Assembly: GCF_011398155.1 (NCBI RefSeq)
Contig: NZ_AP021888.1
Location: forward strand, 1,471,501 to 1,535,500
DNA length: 64,000 nucleotides
Source: Thiosulfativibrio zosterae
GTDB lineage: Bacteria > Pseudomonadota > Gammaproteobacteria > Thiomicrospirales > Thiomicrospiraceae
Direction: 5' to 3'
The notes below the pieces were generated by a model. The model did not search any database and had not been told where the DNA came from. It saw only the letters and a program-made list of their open reading frames with translations. Of the stretch, positions 18,786 through 28,317 are shown piece after piece. A program made the translations under genes and the position numbers. How positions within the stretch are numbered: position 1 is the first letter of the stretch; each line of letters opens with the position of its first letter.

Positions 18786-18813
18786 AAATATACCCCAGTA
18801 AAGGGGTATATTT
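18786..18813 (-). terminator. Strong hairpin between infB and rbfA
   Basis: AAATATACCCC and GGGGTATATTT (11 bp) flank a 6-nt loop. There is no immediate T-run on the minus strand, so it may be an mRNA processing or stability hairpin rather than a terminator. Confidence 0.5.
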
Positions 18814-18839
18814 AAATGGACTTACTAAAAACTAAACGC

Positions 18840-21332
18840 TTAATCTAAAGTACGCTTAATTTCAGTACGCTGGAAGACCTCAATTTGGTCACCGGCACGA
18901 ACATCGTTGTAATCTTTAACACCGATACCGCACTCCATGCCTTGACGAACTTCTGCAACATCGTCTTTATAACGACGCAGAGATTCTAAAGCACCTTCAT
19001 AGATAACCACATTGTCACGCAATACACGAATTGGCGCATTACGCTTAACAATACCATCAACCACCATACAACCAGCAATTGCACCAATTTTAGGGGCTTT
19101 AAAGACATCACGAACATCTGCGATACCGATAATTTCTTCTTTAAACTCAGGTGCAAGTTTACCTTCAATAGCACGCTTAACTTCATCAACCACTTCATAG
19201 ATGATGCTGTAGTATTTCAAGAAAATACCTTCGTTATCAATCAAACGCTTGGCTTTCGTATCGGCACGAACATTGAAACCGAAAATTAAGGCTTCTGACG
19301 CTAGGGCTAAGTTAGCATCGGTTTCAGAGATCCCACCTACACCGCTCGAAACGATATTGACGCGAACTTCTTCGTTAGATAACTTGATTAACGCATCTGA
19401 AATAGCCTGAATTGAACCTTGCACATCCGCTTTAAGCACGATATTAACATTTTGCATATCGCCTTCAGCCATCTTGTTAAACATATTGTCTAACTTAGAT
19501 TTTTGCTGACGCGCAATCTTCATTTCTTTGCTCTTCGTTTGACGGAACATGGCAACTTCACGAGCTTTTCTTTCAGACTCGACCGTAATCATGTCATCAC
19601 CCGCAACCGGAATACCTGACAAACCTAAGATTTCTACTGGCATTGATGGGCCAGCACTCTTAACTTCAACACCTTTTTCATTGGTCAACATGCGCACACG
19701 GCCATATTCCATACCGCACAAGGCAATGTCACCTTTCTTTAAGGTACCTGTTTGAACCAACACAGTTGCAACCGCTCCGCGACCTTTATCCAAACGAGAT
19801 TCAATAACGATCCCTTTTGCATGACCGTCAATCGGTGCTTCTAATTCAAGCATTTCTGATTGCAATAGAATGGCATCTAGCAGTTCATCAACCCCAAAAC
19901 CAGTTTTAGCAGAAACAGGTACAAACTGAACATCGCCACCCCATTCCTCTGGAACAACTTCTTCAGCAACCAATTCTTGCATTACGCGGTCTGGGTTTGC
20001 GCCCTCTTTATCCATCTTGTTCATGGCAACCACCATACCAACACCTGCCGCTTTGGCATGTTGAATGGCTTCTTTGGTTTGTGGCATCACACCATCATCA
20101 GCTGCAACCACGATAACAACAATATCCGTTACCTTAGCACCACGCGCACGCATCGCCGTAAAGGCTTCGTGACCAGGTGTATCGATAAAGGTTACACCAC
20201 CATGACCTGTGTCAACATTGTAGGCACCGATATGCTGGGTAATCCCACCGGCTTCACCAGAAGCGACCTTGGCTTTACGAATGTAATCCAACAAAGATGT
20301 TTTACCATGGTCAACATGCCCCATGATGGTCACAACGGGTGAACGGTGTACTGTTTTACCGGTATATTCTTGGTTTACAACGGAATCTTCTAGTGCATTC
20401 TCGTTAATAATTTCAACCTGATGCCCTAATTCTTCAACCACCAAAGTAGCTGTGTCTTGGTCTAACACCTGGTTAATGGTTGCTAAAGTGCCCATTTTCA
20501 TGAGCTCTTTAATCACTTCAGCAGCCTTAACCGCCATTTTATCGGCCAGCTCTGAAACTAAAATTGTTTCACCCAAAGCAACGGTACGAACTTGTTTTTC
20601 AACCGGTTTTTGGAAACCATGTTCGTTATCCTGCTCATGTTTTTTGAACTTACGGCGACGACCAAAAGTACCCTCATCAGCAGCAAAGGCCAAGTCTTTT
20701 TTAGGCACTTTGATTTTTGTCTGAGGCTTGCCTTTATGGGCTTTCCCCTCTTTATCAGACAATTCTTTTTTGTGGGTTTTCTTAATGTCTTTTTCAACAT
20801 TATGTTTAGGAATGCTTTTAGGCTCTTTTTTATCGGTGACGACAACAGCGGCACCTGCGCTATTATCCTCTACAACCGCTTCAACCTTAACATCTTCAAC
20901 CGGTAAATCCACAACCGCTTCAACTTCTGGTGTTTTTGGAGCAACCGTTTCTACTATAGGTGCAGCAGCTTGTGCAACTTCGACAACGGGGGCTTCTGCA
21001 ATGGGTTCAACCACTTCTTCAGCAACCACTTCGTCTGGTTTTTTAACATAAGTGCGCTTTTTGCGAACTTCAACATTGACGGTGCGCTTACCTGAACCAG
21101 AAGACAGGTTTAAAGTTTTGACTTGCTTACGCTTTAAAGTCACTTTTTGAGGTGCTTCAGCCGTATCACCGTGCAACGCTTTTAAATAACTTAAAAGCGT
21201 TTGTTTTTCTTCGTCACTGATAGAATCTTTAGCGGTTTTTTTACCAACACCGGCGGCTTCTAATTGTGCTAAGAGTCTTTCCTCAGAAAGATTTAAGGTT
21301 TCAGAAAATTGTTTAATCGTTACTCCGGACAT
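18840..21332 (-). CDS. infB: Translation initiation factor IF-2
   Basis: This GTPase recruits fMet-tRNA to the 30S subunit and promotes subunit joining. The N-terminal IF2_N helix bundle ([18 protein letters not shown]) is followed by a long Lys/Glu/Val-rich linker. The G domain has GHVDHGKT near residue 335, DTPGHEAF and NKMDKEGA, and domains II-IV include the C-terminal tRNA-binding part. ATG 21332 has a strong AGGAGG 10 nt upstream, giving 830 residues; an upstream in-frame start at 21368 would overlap nusA. It follows nusA with a 16-nt gap. Confidence 0.97.
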   Translation of the reverse strand: MSGVTIKQFSETLNLSEERLLAQLEAAGVGKKTAKDSISDEEKQTLLSYLKALHGDTAEAPQKVTLKRKQVKTLNLSSGSGKRTVNVEVRKKRTYVKKPDEVVAEEVVEPIAEAPVVEVAQAAAPIVETVAPKTPEVEAVVDLPVEDVKVEAVVEDNSAGAAVVVTDKKEPKSIPKHNVEKDIKKTHKKELSDKEGKAHKGKPQTKIKVPKKDLAFAADEGTFGRRRKFKKHEQDNEHGFQKPVEKQVRTVALGETILVSELADKMAVKAAEVIKELMKMGTLATINQVLDQDTATLVVEELGHQVEIINENALEDSVVNQEYTGKTVHRSPVVTIMGHVDHGKTSLLDYIRKAKVASGEAGGITQHIGAYNVDTGHGGVTFIDTPGHEAFTAMRARGAKVTDIVVIVVAADDGVMPQTKEAIQHAKAAGVGMVVAMNKMDKEGANPDRVMQELVAEEVVPEEWGGDVQFVPVSAKTGFGVDELLDAILLQSEMLELEAPIDGHAKGIVIESRLDKGRGAVATVLVQTGTLKKGDIALCGMEYGRVRMLTNEKGVEVKSAGPSMPVEILGLSGIPVAGDDMITVESERKAREVAMFRQTKSKEMKIARQQKSKLDNMFNKMAEGDMQNVNIVLKADVQGSIQAISDALIKLSNEEVRVNIVSSGVGGISETDANLALASEALIFGFNVRADTKAKRLIDNEGIFLKYYSIIYEVVDEVKRAIEGKLAPEFKEEIIGIADVRDVFKAPKIGAIAGCMVVDGIVKRNAPIRVLRDNVVIYEGALESLRRYKDDVAEVRQGMECGIGVKDYNDVRAGDQIEVFQRTEIKRTLD

Positions 21333-21348
21333 ACAGTTATATCCTCCT

Positions 21349-22836
21349 TTATTCAAACCATGGTGCACGAGCTTTCAGGATTAATTCTCCAGCAGCTTCT
21401 TCACTCATCGCTATAATTTCAATTAGTTCGTCAGTACCTAGTTCAGCCAAATCTTCTTGGGTGACAATACCTTTGCTGGCCAGTGTTTTAGCCATATCAT
21501 CTGTCATACCGTCTAGTGCCAGCAAATCTTCCGCAGGCTCTGCCATCGCCAATTTCTCTTCTTTGGCAATTGCTTGAGTCAACAAGGCATCTTTAGCACG
21601 GTCTTTTAACTCTTGGACAATATCTTCATCAAAACCATCAATATCTAACATTTCAGCAGCAGGCACATAGGCCACTTCTTCAAGTGTTGTGAATCCTTCT
21701 GCAACTAAAACTTCAGCCAATTCTTCGTCAATATCTAAAGCCGTCATGAATAATGCTAACTGAACCTTAGACTCGTTATCGTGCTTGGCAGACATATCTG
21801 TTTGTGTCATCACATTCAAAGTCCAACCGGTTAACTCAGAAGCTAAACGAATGTTTTGCCCTGCTTTCCCTATGGCTTGCGACAATTGATCGTCCGCCAC
21901 CGCTAAATCCATTGAATGCTTATCTTCGTCAACCATGATGGAAGTAACTTCAGCAGGCGCCATAGCGTTAATCACGAACTGAGCATCTTCTGGACTCCAA
22001 AGTACGATATCAATACGCTCACCATTTAGTTCATTCGTTACCGCTTGAACACGACCACCACGCATACCCACACAGGCACCGATGGGATCTAGACGAGGGT
22101 CATTAGCGCGAACAGCGACTTTAGCGCGCAAACCAACATCACGAGCAGCACTCATAATGTCAATTAAATCATCACCAATTTCAGGGACTTCAATTTTGAA
22201 CAACTCTATCAACATTTCTTTACAGGCGCGTGACATCGTAATTTGTGGACCACGAGGACGGAATTCAACTTCTTGAACATAACCACGCACACGGTCACCC
22301 ATTTTGAAAACTTCACGGTTAATCAATTCTGAGCGCGGAATAATGGCATCCACATTGTCACCCAAATCTAACACAACATCGCCACGATCAACACGCTTAA
22401 CTTGACCAGTAATAATTTCACCCACGCGTTTTGAGTATTCTTCAACCACTTTCTTACGCTCAGCTTCACGCACTTTTTGCAAAATGACTTGCTTAGCTGT
22501 TTGGGCACCAATGCGACCAAACTCAATTGATTCGATTTCTTGTTCGATGAATTGACCCACTTCAATGTTTGGATCCTCTTCAACCGCATCCATCATGCGA
22601 ATATACCAATAAGGGTTTTCTTCGATTTGAACATCATCTTCGATGACTTCCCAGCGCTGATAAGTGGTGTAATCACCTGTGTGGCGATTGATCTCTACCC
22701 GAGCATCTAACTCATCACCATGACTTTTACGGGTTGCTGTGGCCAATGCGGCTTCGATGGCTTCAAAAATAATGCCTCTATCAACACCTTTTTCGTTGGA
22801 CATAATTTCAACAACAGCTAAAACTTCTTTGCTCAT
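21349..22836 (-). CDS. nusA: Transcription termination/antitermination factor NusA
   Basis: It binds RNA polymerase and modulates pausing, termination and antitermination. The 495 residues match E. coli exactly in length. An N-terminal RNAP-binding domain ([15 protein letters not shown]) is followed by S1 ([21 protein letters not shown]) and two KH domains ([33 protein letters not shown]). Two C-terminal acidic helix-hairpin repeats close the protein. It lies 54 nt downstream of rimP in the same transcript. Confidence 0.97.
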   Translation of the reverse strand: MSKEVLAVVEIMSNEKGVDRGIIFEAIEAALATATRKSHGDELDARVEINRHTGDYTTYQRWEVIEDDVQIEENPYWYIRMMDAVEEDPNIEVGQFIEQEIESIEFGRIGAQTAKQVILQKVREAERKKVVEEYSKRVGEIITGQVKRVDRGDVVLDLGDNVDAIIPRSELINREVFKMGDRVRGYVQEVEFRPRGPQITMSRACKEMLIELFKIEVPEIGDDLIDIMSAARDVGLRAKVAVRANDPRLDPIGACVGMRGGRVQAVTNELNGERIDIVLWSPEDAQFVINAMAPAEVTSIMVDEDKHSMDLAVADDQLSQAIGKAGQNIRLASELTGWTLNVMTQTDMSAKHDNESKVQLALFMTALDIDEELAEVLVAEGFTTLEEVAYVPAAEMLDIDGFDEDIVQELKDRAKDALLTQAIAKEEKLAMAEPAEDLLALDGMTDDMAKTLASKGIVTQEDLAELGTDELIEIIAMSEEAAGELILKARAPWFE

Positions 22837-22890
22837 GTTATTTCCTTGCTTTTTTAATCTCTTAAATGACCTGACATTTCAGGCGTTTTA

Positions 22891-23343
22891 TTAAAATTCG
22901 ATCACCAGATTTGCTTTGTCTATTAAAGCGAAATCGATATTAAATATTTCACCATCGACTTCTATTTCGATATGGTCTGCGGTGACTTCTACTAGAGGGC
23001 CTTTAAAATTGCGGCGCCCCATAATAGCGCTGGTTGTTCTAACTCTTAATAAACGCCCTTTTTGAGGCGCATATTGCTCAGGTCTAAATAATTGACGATC
23101 AACACCTGGAGAAGAAACCTCTAGCATGTAAGCACTGCTAATCGGGTCTTCGACATCCATAATGGCACTGATTTGGCGGCTGACCAATCCACAATCATCC
23201 ACCGTTACCCCTTCAGGCTTATCAATGTAGATTCGTAAAGTGGAGTGTTTGCCAGCAGCAAGATATTCACATCCCCAAAAATCGAAGCCCATAGATTCCA
23301 CGGTGGGTTGACACAAATTTTGAATTTTTTCTTCTAAAGTCAC
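22891..23343 (-). CDS. rimP: Ribosome maturation factor RimP
   Basis: This 150-residue protein is required for 30S maturation. It shows the N-terminal alpha/beta domain (LRIYIDKPEGVTVDDCGLVSRQISAIMDVED) and the SSPGVDRQLF motif, followed by an Sm-like C-terminal domain. It is the first gene of the rimP-nusA-infB-rbfA-truB operon and sits behind a consensus promoter and a structured, terminator-bearing leader (23412-23563). Confidence 0.96.
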   Translation of the reverse strand: MTLEEKIQNLCQPTVESMGFDFWGCEYLAAGKHSTLRIYIDKPEGVTVDDCGLVSRQISAIMDVEDPISSAYMLEVSSPGVDRQLFRPEQYAPQKGRLLRVRTTSAIMGRRNFKGPLVEVTADHIEIEVDGEIFNIDFALIDKANLVIEF

Positions 23344-23411
23344 AGATTATTCCAATCAAGTTAAGGGCTTCTTAAGCGTGTTTAAAACGAAATTCCTGAG
23401 TTTAAATAACA

Positions 23412-23437
23412 AAAAACCCCGTAAAAACGGGGTTTTT
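23412..23437 (-). terminator. Terminator in the rimP-nusA leader
   Basis: AAAAACCCCGT and ACGGGGTTTTT enclose AAAA, and T-tracts follow on both strands. It lies between the rimP promoter and rimP, so it acts either as an attenuator or as the end of a short leader RNA. Confidence 0.8.
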
Positions 23438-23456
23438 AAAATTTAAGCAGGCTATT

Positions 23457-23496
23457 CAATCGGGAGCGTCTTGTAATGATTTTGCTCAACCGATTG
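23457..23496 (-). promoter_or_regulatory. Stable hairpin in the rimP-nusA leader
   Basis: On the minus strand CAATCGG and GAGC (with a 2-nt TT bulge between them) pair with GCTC and CCGATTG, giving 11 bp around a 16-nt loop. It sits between the promoter and the leader terminator. No tRNA fold or CCA end is visible. Confidence 0.55.
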
Positions 23497-23535
23497 TTTT
23501 TAACACTCTTAAGAAGATTTCAAAAAACTGTGCGT

Positions 23536-23563
23536 ATTATAGTAAAAATGCTTGTTTTGTCAA
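23536..23563 (-). promoter_or_regulatory. Consensus sigma-70 promoter for rimP-nusA-infB
   Basis: TTGACA (23558-23563) and TATAAT (23536-23541) on the minus strand are both perfect and 16 bp apart. Transcription should start near 23529. Confidence 0.85.
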
Positions 23564-23587
23564 GCTTTTAGGCACTTTCAGCTTAAT

Positions 23588-24202
23588 TTATCGTGTCTTT
23601 TTTAGGCCTTGTAACTTTACATAGATTAATGCGGTCATTAAAGCATCCGAAAACGCATCATGCTGCCCCAAATTAGGCAATTGCAATTCCTTCAAAATCG
23701 CCTGAAAACTCAAATCAATCATTTTTTGCGGAATCAAATCTTCTTTGAAGTCGTAATATAATTCAGACACTTCTATCGCTTGATTGGGCAAACTGATACC
23801 CAGCCAGGGTTTAATGACTTGATTGACCATGGCACGATCAAATTCCAAATAATAACCCACCAAAGGTCGATGGCCAATAAAGTTTAAAAATGCACTCATG
23901 GCTTGCTGCTCTGTCATGCCATCCTGAGCATCCATATTGCGAATATGATGCACCTTAATACTTTCTTCGTTTATCTGCGCTTGTTGTTGAATTTTTAAGG
24001 TCAGCGCATCACTGGTTAGAATTTGATTGCCGCGGATTTTAATGGCACTGAGGGTGATAATTTTGTCTTTCTTGGGGTTTAAACCGGTGGTTTCACAATC
24101 AAAACACACCACTTCATCGGTTAGCGCATCATCAAATAAAAATGCAAAATTAGCATCTTTAAGTTGGCGCTTTTGATAGTTTCTTATCCATCGACGAATC
24201 AT
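23588..24202 (-). CDS. DnaQ-like 3'-5' exonuclease (DEDDh)
   Basis: This is a DNA polymerase III epsilon-type exonuclease of 204 residues. Exo I is FDCETTG (Asp35, Glu37), Exo II lies in GYYLEFDRAMVN, and Exo III is GQHDAFSDALMTA with the general-base His. It lacks the C-terminal polymerase-binding tail of DnaQ. In many gammaproteobacteria this subfamily is encoded directly after a CBS/DUF294 protein near actP, exactly as here (11-nt gap), so a link to the acetate cluster is likely by context; the nucleic acid substrate is unknown. Confidence 0.88.
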   Translation of the reverse strand: MIRRWIRNYQKRQLKDANFAFLFDDALTDEVVCFDCETTGLNPKKDKIITLSAIKIRGNQILTSDALTLKIQQQAQINEESIKVHHIRNMDAQDGMTEQQAMSAFLNFIGHRPLVGYYLEFDRAMVNQVIKPWLGISLPNQAIEVSELYYDFKEDLIPQKMIDLSFQAILKELQLPNLGQHDAFSDALMTALIYVKLQGLKKTR

Positions 24203-24213
24203 TGGCTCATCCC

Positions 24214-26049
24214 TTAAAGCACATGGTGCAATTTAAAATGATGCTCTATCAATTTTTTAAAGCGATTGACCACCAAAAAGGATTCCTTTAACAAGCCTTG
24301 CTGCTGCTGGGTTAAACGATCGACTCTTACAAAATTATCCATCTCCAAACCAGCTTGCTGTTGGAACAACATTGCCTCTAAGCGTAATGAATTTAGATAG
24401 TTAAGGGTTTCACCTAACTCTAAACCAAACTTTTCGGTCAGGACTTTTTGATCCATCAAGGCTTTGATACGCCAATGGGTATTGTTTTTAGTAATGCCGC
24501 GTTCCATGGCCAAACAACGCACACCATGCACGATTGGGAATATGCCACCCTTTTTTAAATCAATTTTGGATTCTTGTTTAATATTCTCAGTCACCAAACT
24601 CCCAAAAAAACTCACAGGGGTTTCAAACTGCAAAACGGGTTTGGCAAAATGACTCAAAAACTGTTTATGGCCAGCAATCCAATCCAGCAACATTTTTTTG
24701 GTATCCAATAACAACTGCTCATCCCCACAAACAGGCTCTGCATCGACAAAAATTGCCAAATTCATAAAGGTATTTTCATTGGGTGAGCGCAGCCAGTCTT
24801 TAATCATGGTGTTAAATTCAGTGAATTTTTTTGACCAAAGCGGATTACAAACCATAATATTGCCAGAACATCTTGGAAACCCAAGTGTGACCAATGCCTG
24901 GGTTAAAGCGTCTGTATAGGCTTGCAACTCTGCTGTGGAATATTCAAGGGCATCTGGGAGTAAAAGTGCATTATCTTGGTCGGTGCGCAAAACCTGTTCT
25001 GCACGCCCTTCACTGCCCATAACTAAAAAGCAGGCCTGGTTAAATTGGTTATTTTTATCACAAATTTGCACCACCTTTTCAATCACTTTGCGATGCAACG
25101 CATTCACCAACTTAGCAATATAGTGGGTTTTTACCCCGCGGTTAAACAAGCTGGCCACCAAACTGTCTATTTGCCCCATGGCCGTTTTTAAAGTCTCTAA
25201 ATCATCAGCCTGTTGTATCGAAAAAGTGACCAGGCCTGACTGATTGGCAAACATGGACATCAATTCTTTTTGATGCAAAAAGCCAATTAACCCCGTATCG
25301 CTTCTCACTGCCAGGCGATTGATATGGTGTTGCGTCATTTTGAGCAATGCATTAAACAAGTAATCAAACTGATGCACCGACACAACAGGATAATTCGCTA
25401 AGCTACCGATGGCGGATGACAAAGGCGCGTCTTTTAAAGCCAAAGCATTCAGCAGGTCAGTAATGGTGACAATACCTTGTTGCCCCTCATCCCCTTCAAC
25501 AATACAAGCATCAGTATTAGCCTCATTCAGCGCCATCACGCAGGCTTTGATAGAAGTGGTTTGCGGCAAAATGACTAGCTTTTTTAAGGGTGCTTGAGAA
25601 ACACTCGCCATCATCATTTCACTGGAAGATTCTGCTTGTAGCTGACTATGATGCTTGTTAAGTTTGGTTGTAATATCGTCAACAAAAAAACTCTTTACGG
25701 ATTCAGAAGTTAAGCAAGCCAAAAAAATATCTTGTGGCAAACGATACAAAATAGCTTCTTCAGTCACCTCATAAAACAATCTATCTTCTTGCTTTAACAG
25801 CACCGCTTCACCAAAAAAGGTATGCGCGCCATAGGTTGCTTGATGGCGTTTAGCCGAGTCAAATTCTGCGACTCGACCTTTAATCACAAAAAATAAAAAT
25901 GCATTTTCAGATAGAGAAATCTCAAACGACGCCCCCATTTGAAAATACACCACATCGACGGCACCCGCCATATCATTGAGTAACAATTGGCTCAACTCAT
26001 TAAAGGGGGCAATATTTTCAATAAACTGGCGTTGTTGTTGAATAGACAT
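24214..26049 (-). CDS. cNMP-binding/CBS/DUF294 nucleotidyltransferase-like signalling protein
   Basis: This 611-residue cytoplasmic regulator has an N-terminal cNMP-binding beta-roll (about residues 15-130), two CBS domains (about 155-265) and a DUF294 putative nucleotidyltransferase domain. The latter has GSEGRAEQ at 345-352 and DQD at 358-360, as in GlnD-type enzymes, and is followed by the DUF294 C-terminal domain. Known family members cluster with acetate transport and acs genes and are proposed to sense adenylate ligands. Two copies of the dispersed palindrome, exactly 200 bp apart, lie inside the gene. Confidence 0.9.
   Translation of the reverse strand: MSIQQQRQFIENIAPFNELSQLLLNDMAGAVDVVYFQMGASFEISLSENAFLFFVIKGRVAEFDSAKRHQATYGAHTFFGEAVLLKQEDRLFYEVTEEAILYRLPQDIFLACLTSESVKSFFVDDITTKLNKHHSQLQAESSSEMMMASVSQAPLKKLVILPQTTSIKACVMALNEANTDACIVEGDEGQQGIVTITDLLNALALKDAPLSSAIGSLANYPVVSVHQFDYLFNALLKMTQHHINRLAVRSDTGLIGFLHQKELMSMFANQSGLVTFSIQQADDLETLKTAMGQIDSLVASLFNRGVKTHYIAKLVNALHRKVIEKVVQICDKNNQFNQACFLVMGSEGRAEQVLRTDQDNALLLPDALEYSTAELQAYTDALTQALVTLGFPRCSGNIMVCNPLWSKKFTEFNTMIKDWLRSPNENTFMNLAIFVDAEPVCGDEQLLLDTKKMLLDWIAGHKQFLSHFAKPVLQFETPVSFFGSLVTENIKQESKIDLKKGGIFPIVHGVRCLAMERGITKNNTHWRIKALMDQKVLTEKFGLELGETLNYLNSLRLEAMLFQQQAGLEMDNFVRVDRLTQQQQGLLKESFLVVNRFKKLIEHHFKLHHVL
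25028..25041. repeat. Dispersed palindrome copy, 13/14
   Basis: AAGCAGGCCTGGTT differs at one base. It lies inside the DUF294 gene, encoding NQACF (residues 337-341). Confidence 0.75.
25228..25241. repeat. Dispersed palindrome copy, 11/14
   Basis: GACCAGGCCTGACT keeps the core ACCAGGCCTG. It lies inside the DUF294 gene exactly 200 bp from the previous copy, encoding QSGLV. Confidence 0.5.
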
Positions 26050-26072
26050 AAATAACTCCCAATAAAATTGCG

Positions 26073-26098
26073 AAAAAAAAGGAGGCCTAAACCTCCTT
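26073..26098 (-). terminator. Terminator after actP
   Basis: AAGGAGG (26079-26085) pairs with CCTCCTT (26092-26098), followed on the minus strand by an eight-base T-run. Confidence 0.85.
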
Positions 26099-26122
26099 CT
26101 TTTAACTTAACACACTAAAAAA

Positions 26123-27802
26123 TTAATGCGCTGACGATGAAGTTTCAGCACCAATACCCGTTTGAGAACGGATAAATTGTGCTTCAAAACCTTCACGGTC
26201 TTTTTGTGCTCTGGCGGATTTGTCAGTAATTGAGAAGAACCAAATACCCACAAACGCAATCGCTACAGTGAACAAGGCTGGGAATTTGTAAGGCACAATC
26301 GCTTTACCCATATCCAAGATTTGTGTCCAAACCACTGGTCCTAACAATACCATGATGACCGCAGCCGCTAGACCTAAAGATCCACCGATAACCGCACCAC
26401 GCGTTGTCATGTTGTTCCAGTACATAGACATAATCAAGACTGGGAAGTTAGCCGATGCCGCGATTGTAAAGGCCAAGGCCACTACGAATGCTATGTTTTG
26501 CTGTTTAAAGGCAATACCCGCAACAATCGCAGCAATACCAATCGCAATGGTTGCATACTTAGACACTTTCATCTCTTGCTCTTCAGTGGCATTTGGATTA
26601 ATCACATTGGCATACAAATCGTGAGAAATCGCAGAAGCCCCTGCCAGCGTTAACCCTGAAACTACCGCAAGGATAGTTGCAAAAGCAACCGCAGAAATAA
26701 AGCCTAAGAACAAGTCACCACCCACTGCTTGAGACAAGTGAATCGCTGGCATGTTTTTACCACCGATCATTGACTTCATTGTTTCAGGATCAGTGAAGTA
26801 TTGTGGGTTACCCATAACGAAAGCGACCGCACCAAAACCGATGATGAAAGCTAAGATATAGAAGTAACCGATAAAACCTGTTGCAAAGAAAACGGATTTA
26901 CGCGCTTCTTTAGCATCCGGAACGGTGAAGAATCTCATCAAAATGTGTGGAAGACCTGCTGTACCAAACATTAACGCAATCCCTAAAGAAATCGCATTGA
27001 TTGGGTCAGAAACCAAACCACCTGAGAACATAACCGCTTCACCCTTAGGGTGCTTGCTAACGGCTTCAGCGAACATTGCATCAAAACTGAAGTTGAAGTG
27101 AATCATCACCATTAAGGCCATGAAAGTTGCACCAGACAACAACAATACTGCTTTAATAATTTGTACCCAAGTCGTTGCCAACATACCACCAAAGGTGACA
27201 TAAGCAATCATTAAGGCACCTACGCCAATAACCGCATAAGTGTAATTAACACCAAACAAAGTTTCGATCAATGAACCCGCACCTACCATCTGAGCAATCA
27301 GATACAAGATAACAACCGCAATTGAACTTAACGCGGCTAGAACACGAATCGGTGACTGTTGGAAACGGTAAGCGGCAACATCTGTAAAGGTATATTTACC
27401 CAGGTTACGCAAACGCTCAGACATTAAGAACAGAATGATTGGCCAACCCACTAAGAAACCGATGGCATAAATCAAACCGTCATAACCATTTAGGTAAACT
27501 GCCGCTGTAATCCCCAAGAATGAGGCAGCAGACATATAGTCACCCGCAATTGCCAAACCGTTTTGCAAACCAGTGATTCCACCACCTGCAGTATAGAAAT
27601 CTTTCGCAGAACGAGTTCTCTTAGCTGCCCAATAAGTGATTCCTAAAGTTCCACCCACAAACAACAAAAACATGGTAATTGCAGAGTAGTTAACAGAATC
27701 ACGCGCTTCCATCTCAACCATATCACCCGCAGCAAATGCCAATACGGGCATCAACGCTAAAGCAATGGCTAAAGATTTTTTAAAAAGAGACATTATAGAC
27801 AT
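26123..27802 (-). CDS. actP: Cation/acetate symporter
   Basis: This sodium:solute symporter family protein takes up acetate and other short carboxylates across the inner membrane. It has 559 residues with an N-terminal hydrophobic leader ending in VLAFAAG and about 13 membrane segments, including [16 protein letters not shown], a hallmark of ActP. Its ATG overlaps the stop of the DUF485 gene as TAATG, implying coupling; a second ATG 9 nt downstream has better spacing to GGGGAG and could be used instead. It is co-transcribed with DUF485. Confidence 0.93.
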   Translation of the reverse strand: MSIMSLFKKSLAIALALMPVLAFAAGDMVEMEARDSVNYSAITMFLLFVGGTLGITYWAAKRTRSAKDFYTAGGGITGLQNGLAIAGDYMSAASFLGITAAVYLNGYDGLIYAIGFLVGWPIILFLMSERLRNLGKYTFTDVAAYRFQQSPIRVLAALSSIAVVILYLIAQMVGAGSLIETLFGVNYTYAVIGVGALMIAYVTFGGMLATTWVQIIKAVLLLSGATFMALMVMIHFNFSFDAMFAEAVSKHPKGEAVMFSGGLVSDPINAISLGIALMFGTAGLPHILMRFFTVPDAKEARKSVFFATGFIGYFYILAFIIGFGAVAFVMGNPQYFTDPETMKSMIGGKNMPAIHLSQAVGGDLFLGFISAVAFATILAVVSGLTLAGASAISHDLYANVINPNATEEQEMKVSKYATIAIGIAAIVAGIAFKQQNIAFVVALAFTIAASANFPVLIMSMYWNNMTTRGAVIGGSLGLAAAVIMVLLGPVVWTQILDMGKAIVPYKFPALFTVAIAFVGIWFFSITDKSARAQKDREGFEAQFIRSQTGIGAETSSSAH

Positions 27803-28110
27803 TACTCCCCTACCTCTCTTTTAATCTGTGCAGTTAAATCGTCGAAATCTGCGTTGGCTTTTTTAACATAAACACCTGTTAACGCAAATGCAAACAGAAT
27901 GATACCCACGCCAATTGGAAAACCAATGGTGGTGTGTTCACCCGCCACAACAATTTTAAAGAAGTCAGGGTTAAACGCTAACAACATGACATATCCGTAA
28001 TATACCACCAACATGGTAATAGACAGCTTCCAAGCTAGGCTTGTGCGTTCTTTTACCAACTGGTGATATTGTGGAAGGCTTTTAACCTTCTCGATAGTTG
28101 ACTGATCCAA
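27802..28110 (-). CDS. yjcH: DUF485 membrane protein (YjcH-like)
   Basis: This 102-residue inner-membrane protein has two hydrophobic helices ([17 protein letters not shown] and a glycine-rich [15 protein letters not shown]). DUF485 proteins are nearly always encoded just before actP and are assumed to assist it, but their function is not established. A strong AAGGAGG precedes the ATG. The stop codon overlaps the actP start. Confidence 0.9.
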   Translation of the reverse strand: MDQSTIEKVKSLPQYHQLVKERTSLAWKLSITMLVVYYGYVMLLAFNPDFFKIVVAGEHTTIGFPIGVGIILFAFALTGVYVKKANADFDDLTAQIKREVGE

Positions 28111-28240
28111 GAGATCCTCCTTATATTTTTATACTCAACTTTGAGTTTAAACTTCTTTTAAAACAAAAGGTTAAAGATAAAACCTATAACCATTTGATTT
28201 AAAAGCATTAACCAAAAACACCCAAAACCTGCTTAAAAAT

Positions 28241-28254
28241 AACCAGGCCTGGTT
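28241..28254. repeat. Dispersed palindrome copy, exact, intergenic
   Basis: An exact AACCAGGCCTGGTT is flanked by AAAAAT on the left and GTTTTT on the right, between acs and DUF485. Confidence 0.9.
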
Positions 28255-28278
28255 GTTTTTGGGTTAATTTCTACAACA

Positions 28279-28302
28279 AAAAGCGGTTTTAAAACCGCTT
28301 TT
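28279..28302 (-). terminator. Terminator after acs
   Basis: A perfect palindrome of AAAAGCGGTTTT and its complement lies 16 nt after the acs stop. T-tracts lie on both strands. Confidence 0.85.
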
Positions 28303-28317
28303 ATTCACTTCTAAAAA

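Noticed and set aside
23438-23535. A tRNA gene upstream of rimP, by analogy with E. coli metY
   Set aside because: The hairpin present has no D- or T-arm arrangement and no CCA end, and the sequence lacks the GGTTCRA T-loop.
23601-23612. Another palindrome copy at the end of the exonuclease gene
   Set aside because: It has AGGCCT without the matching arms.
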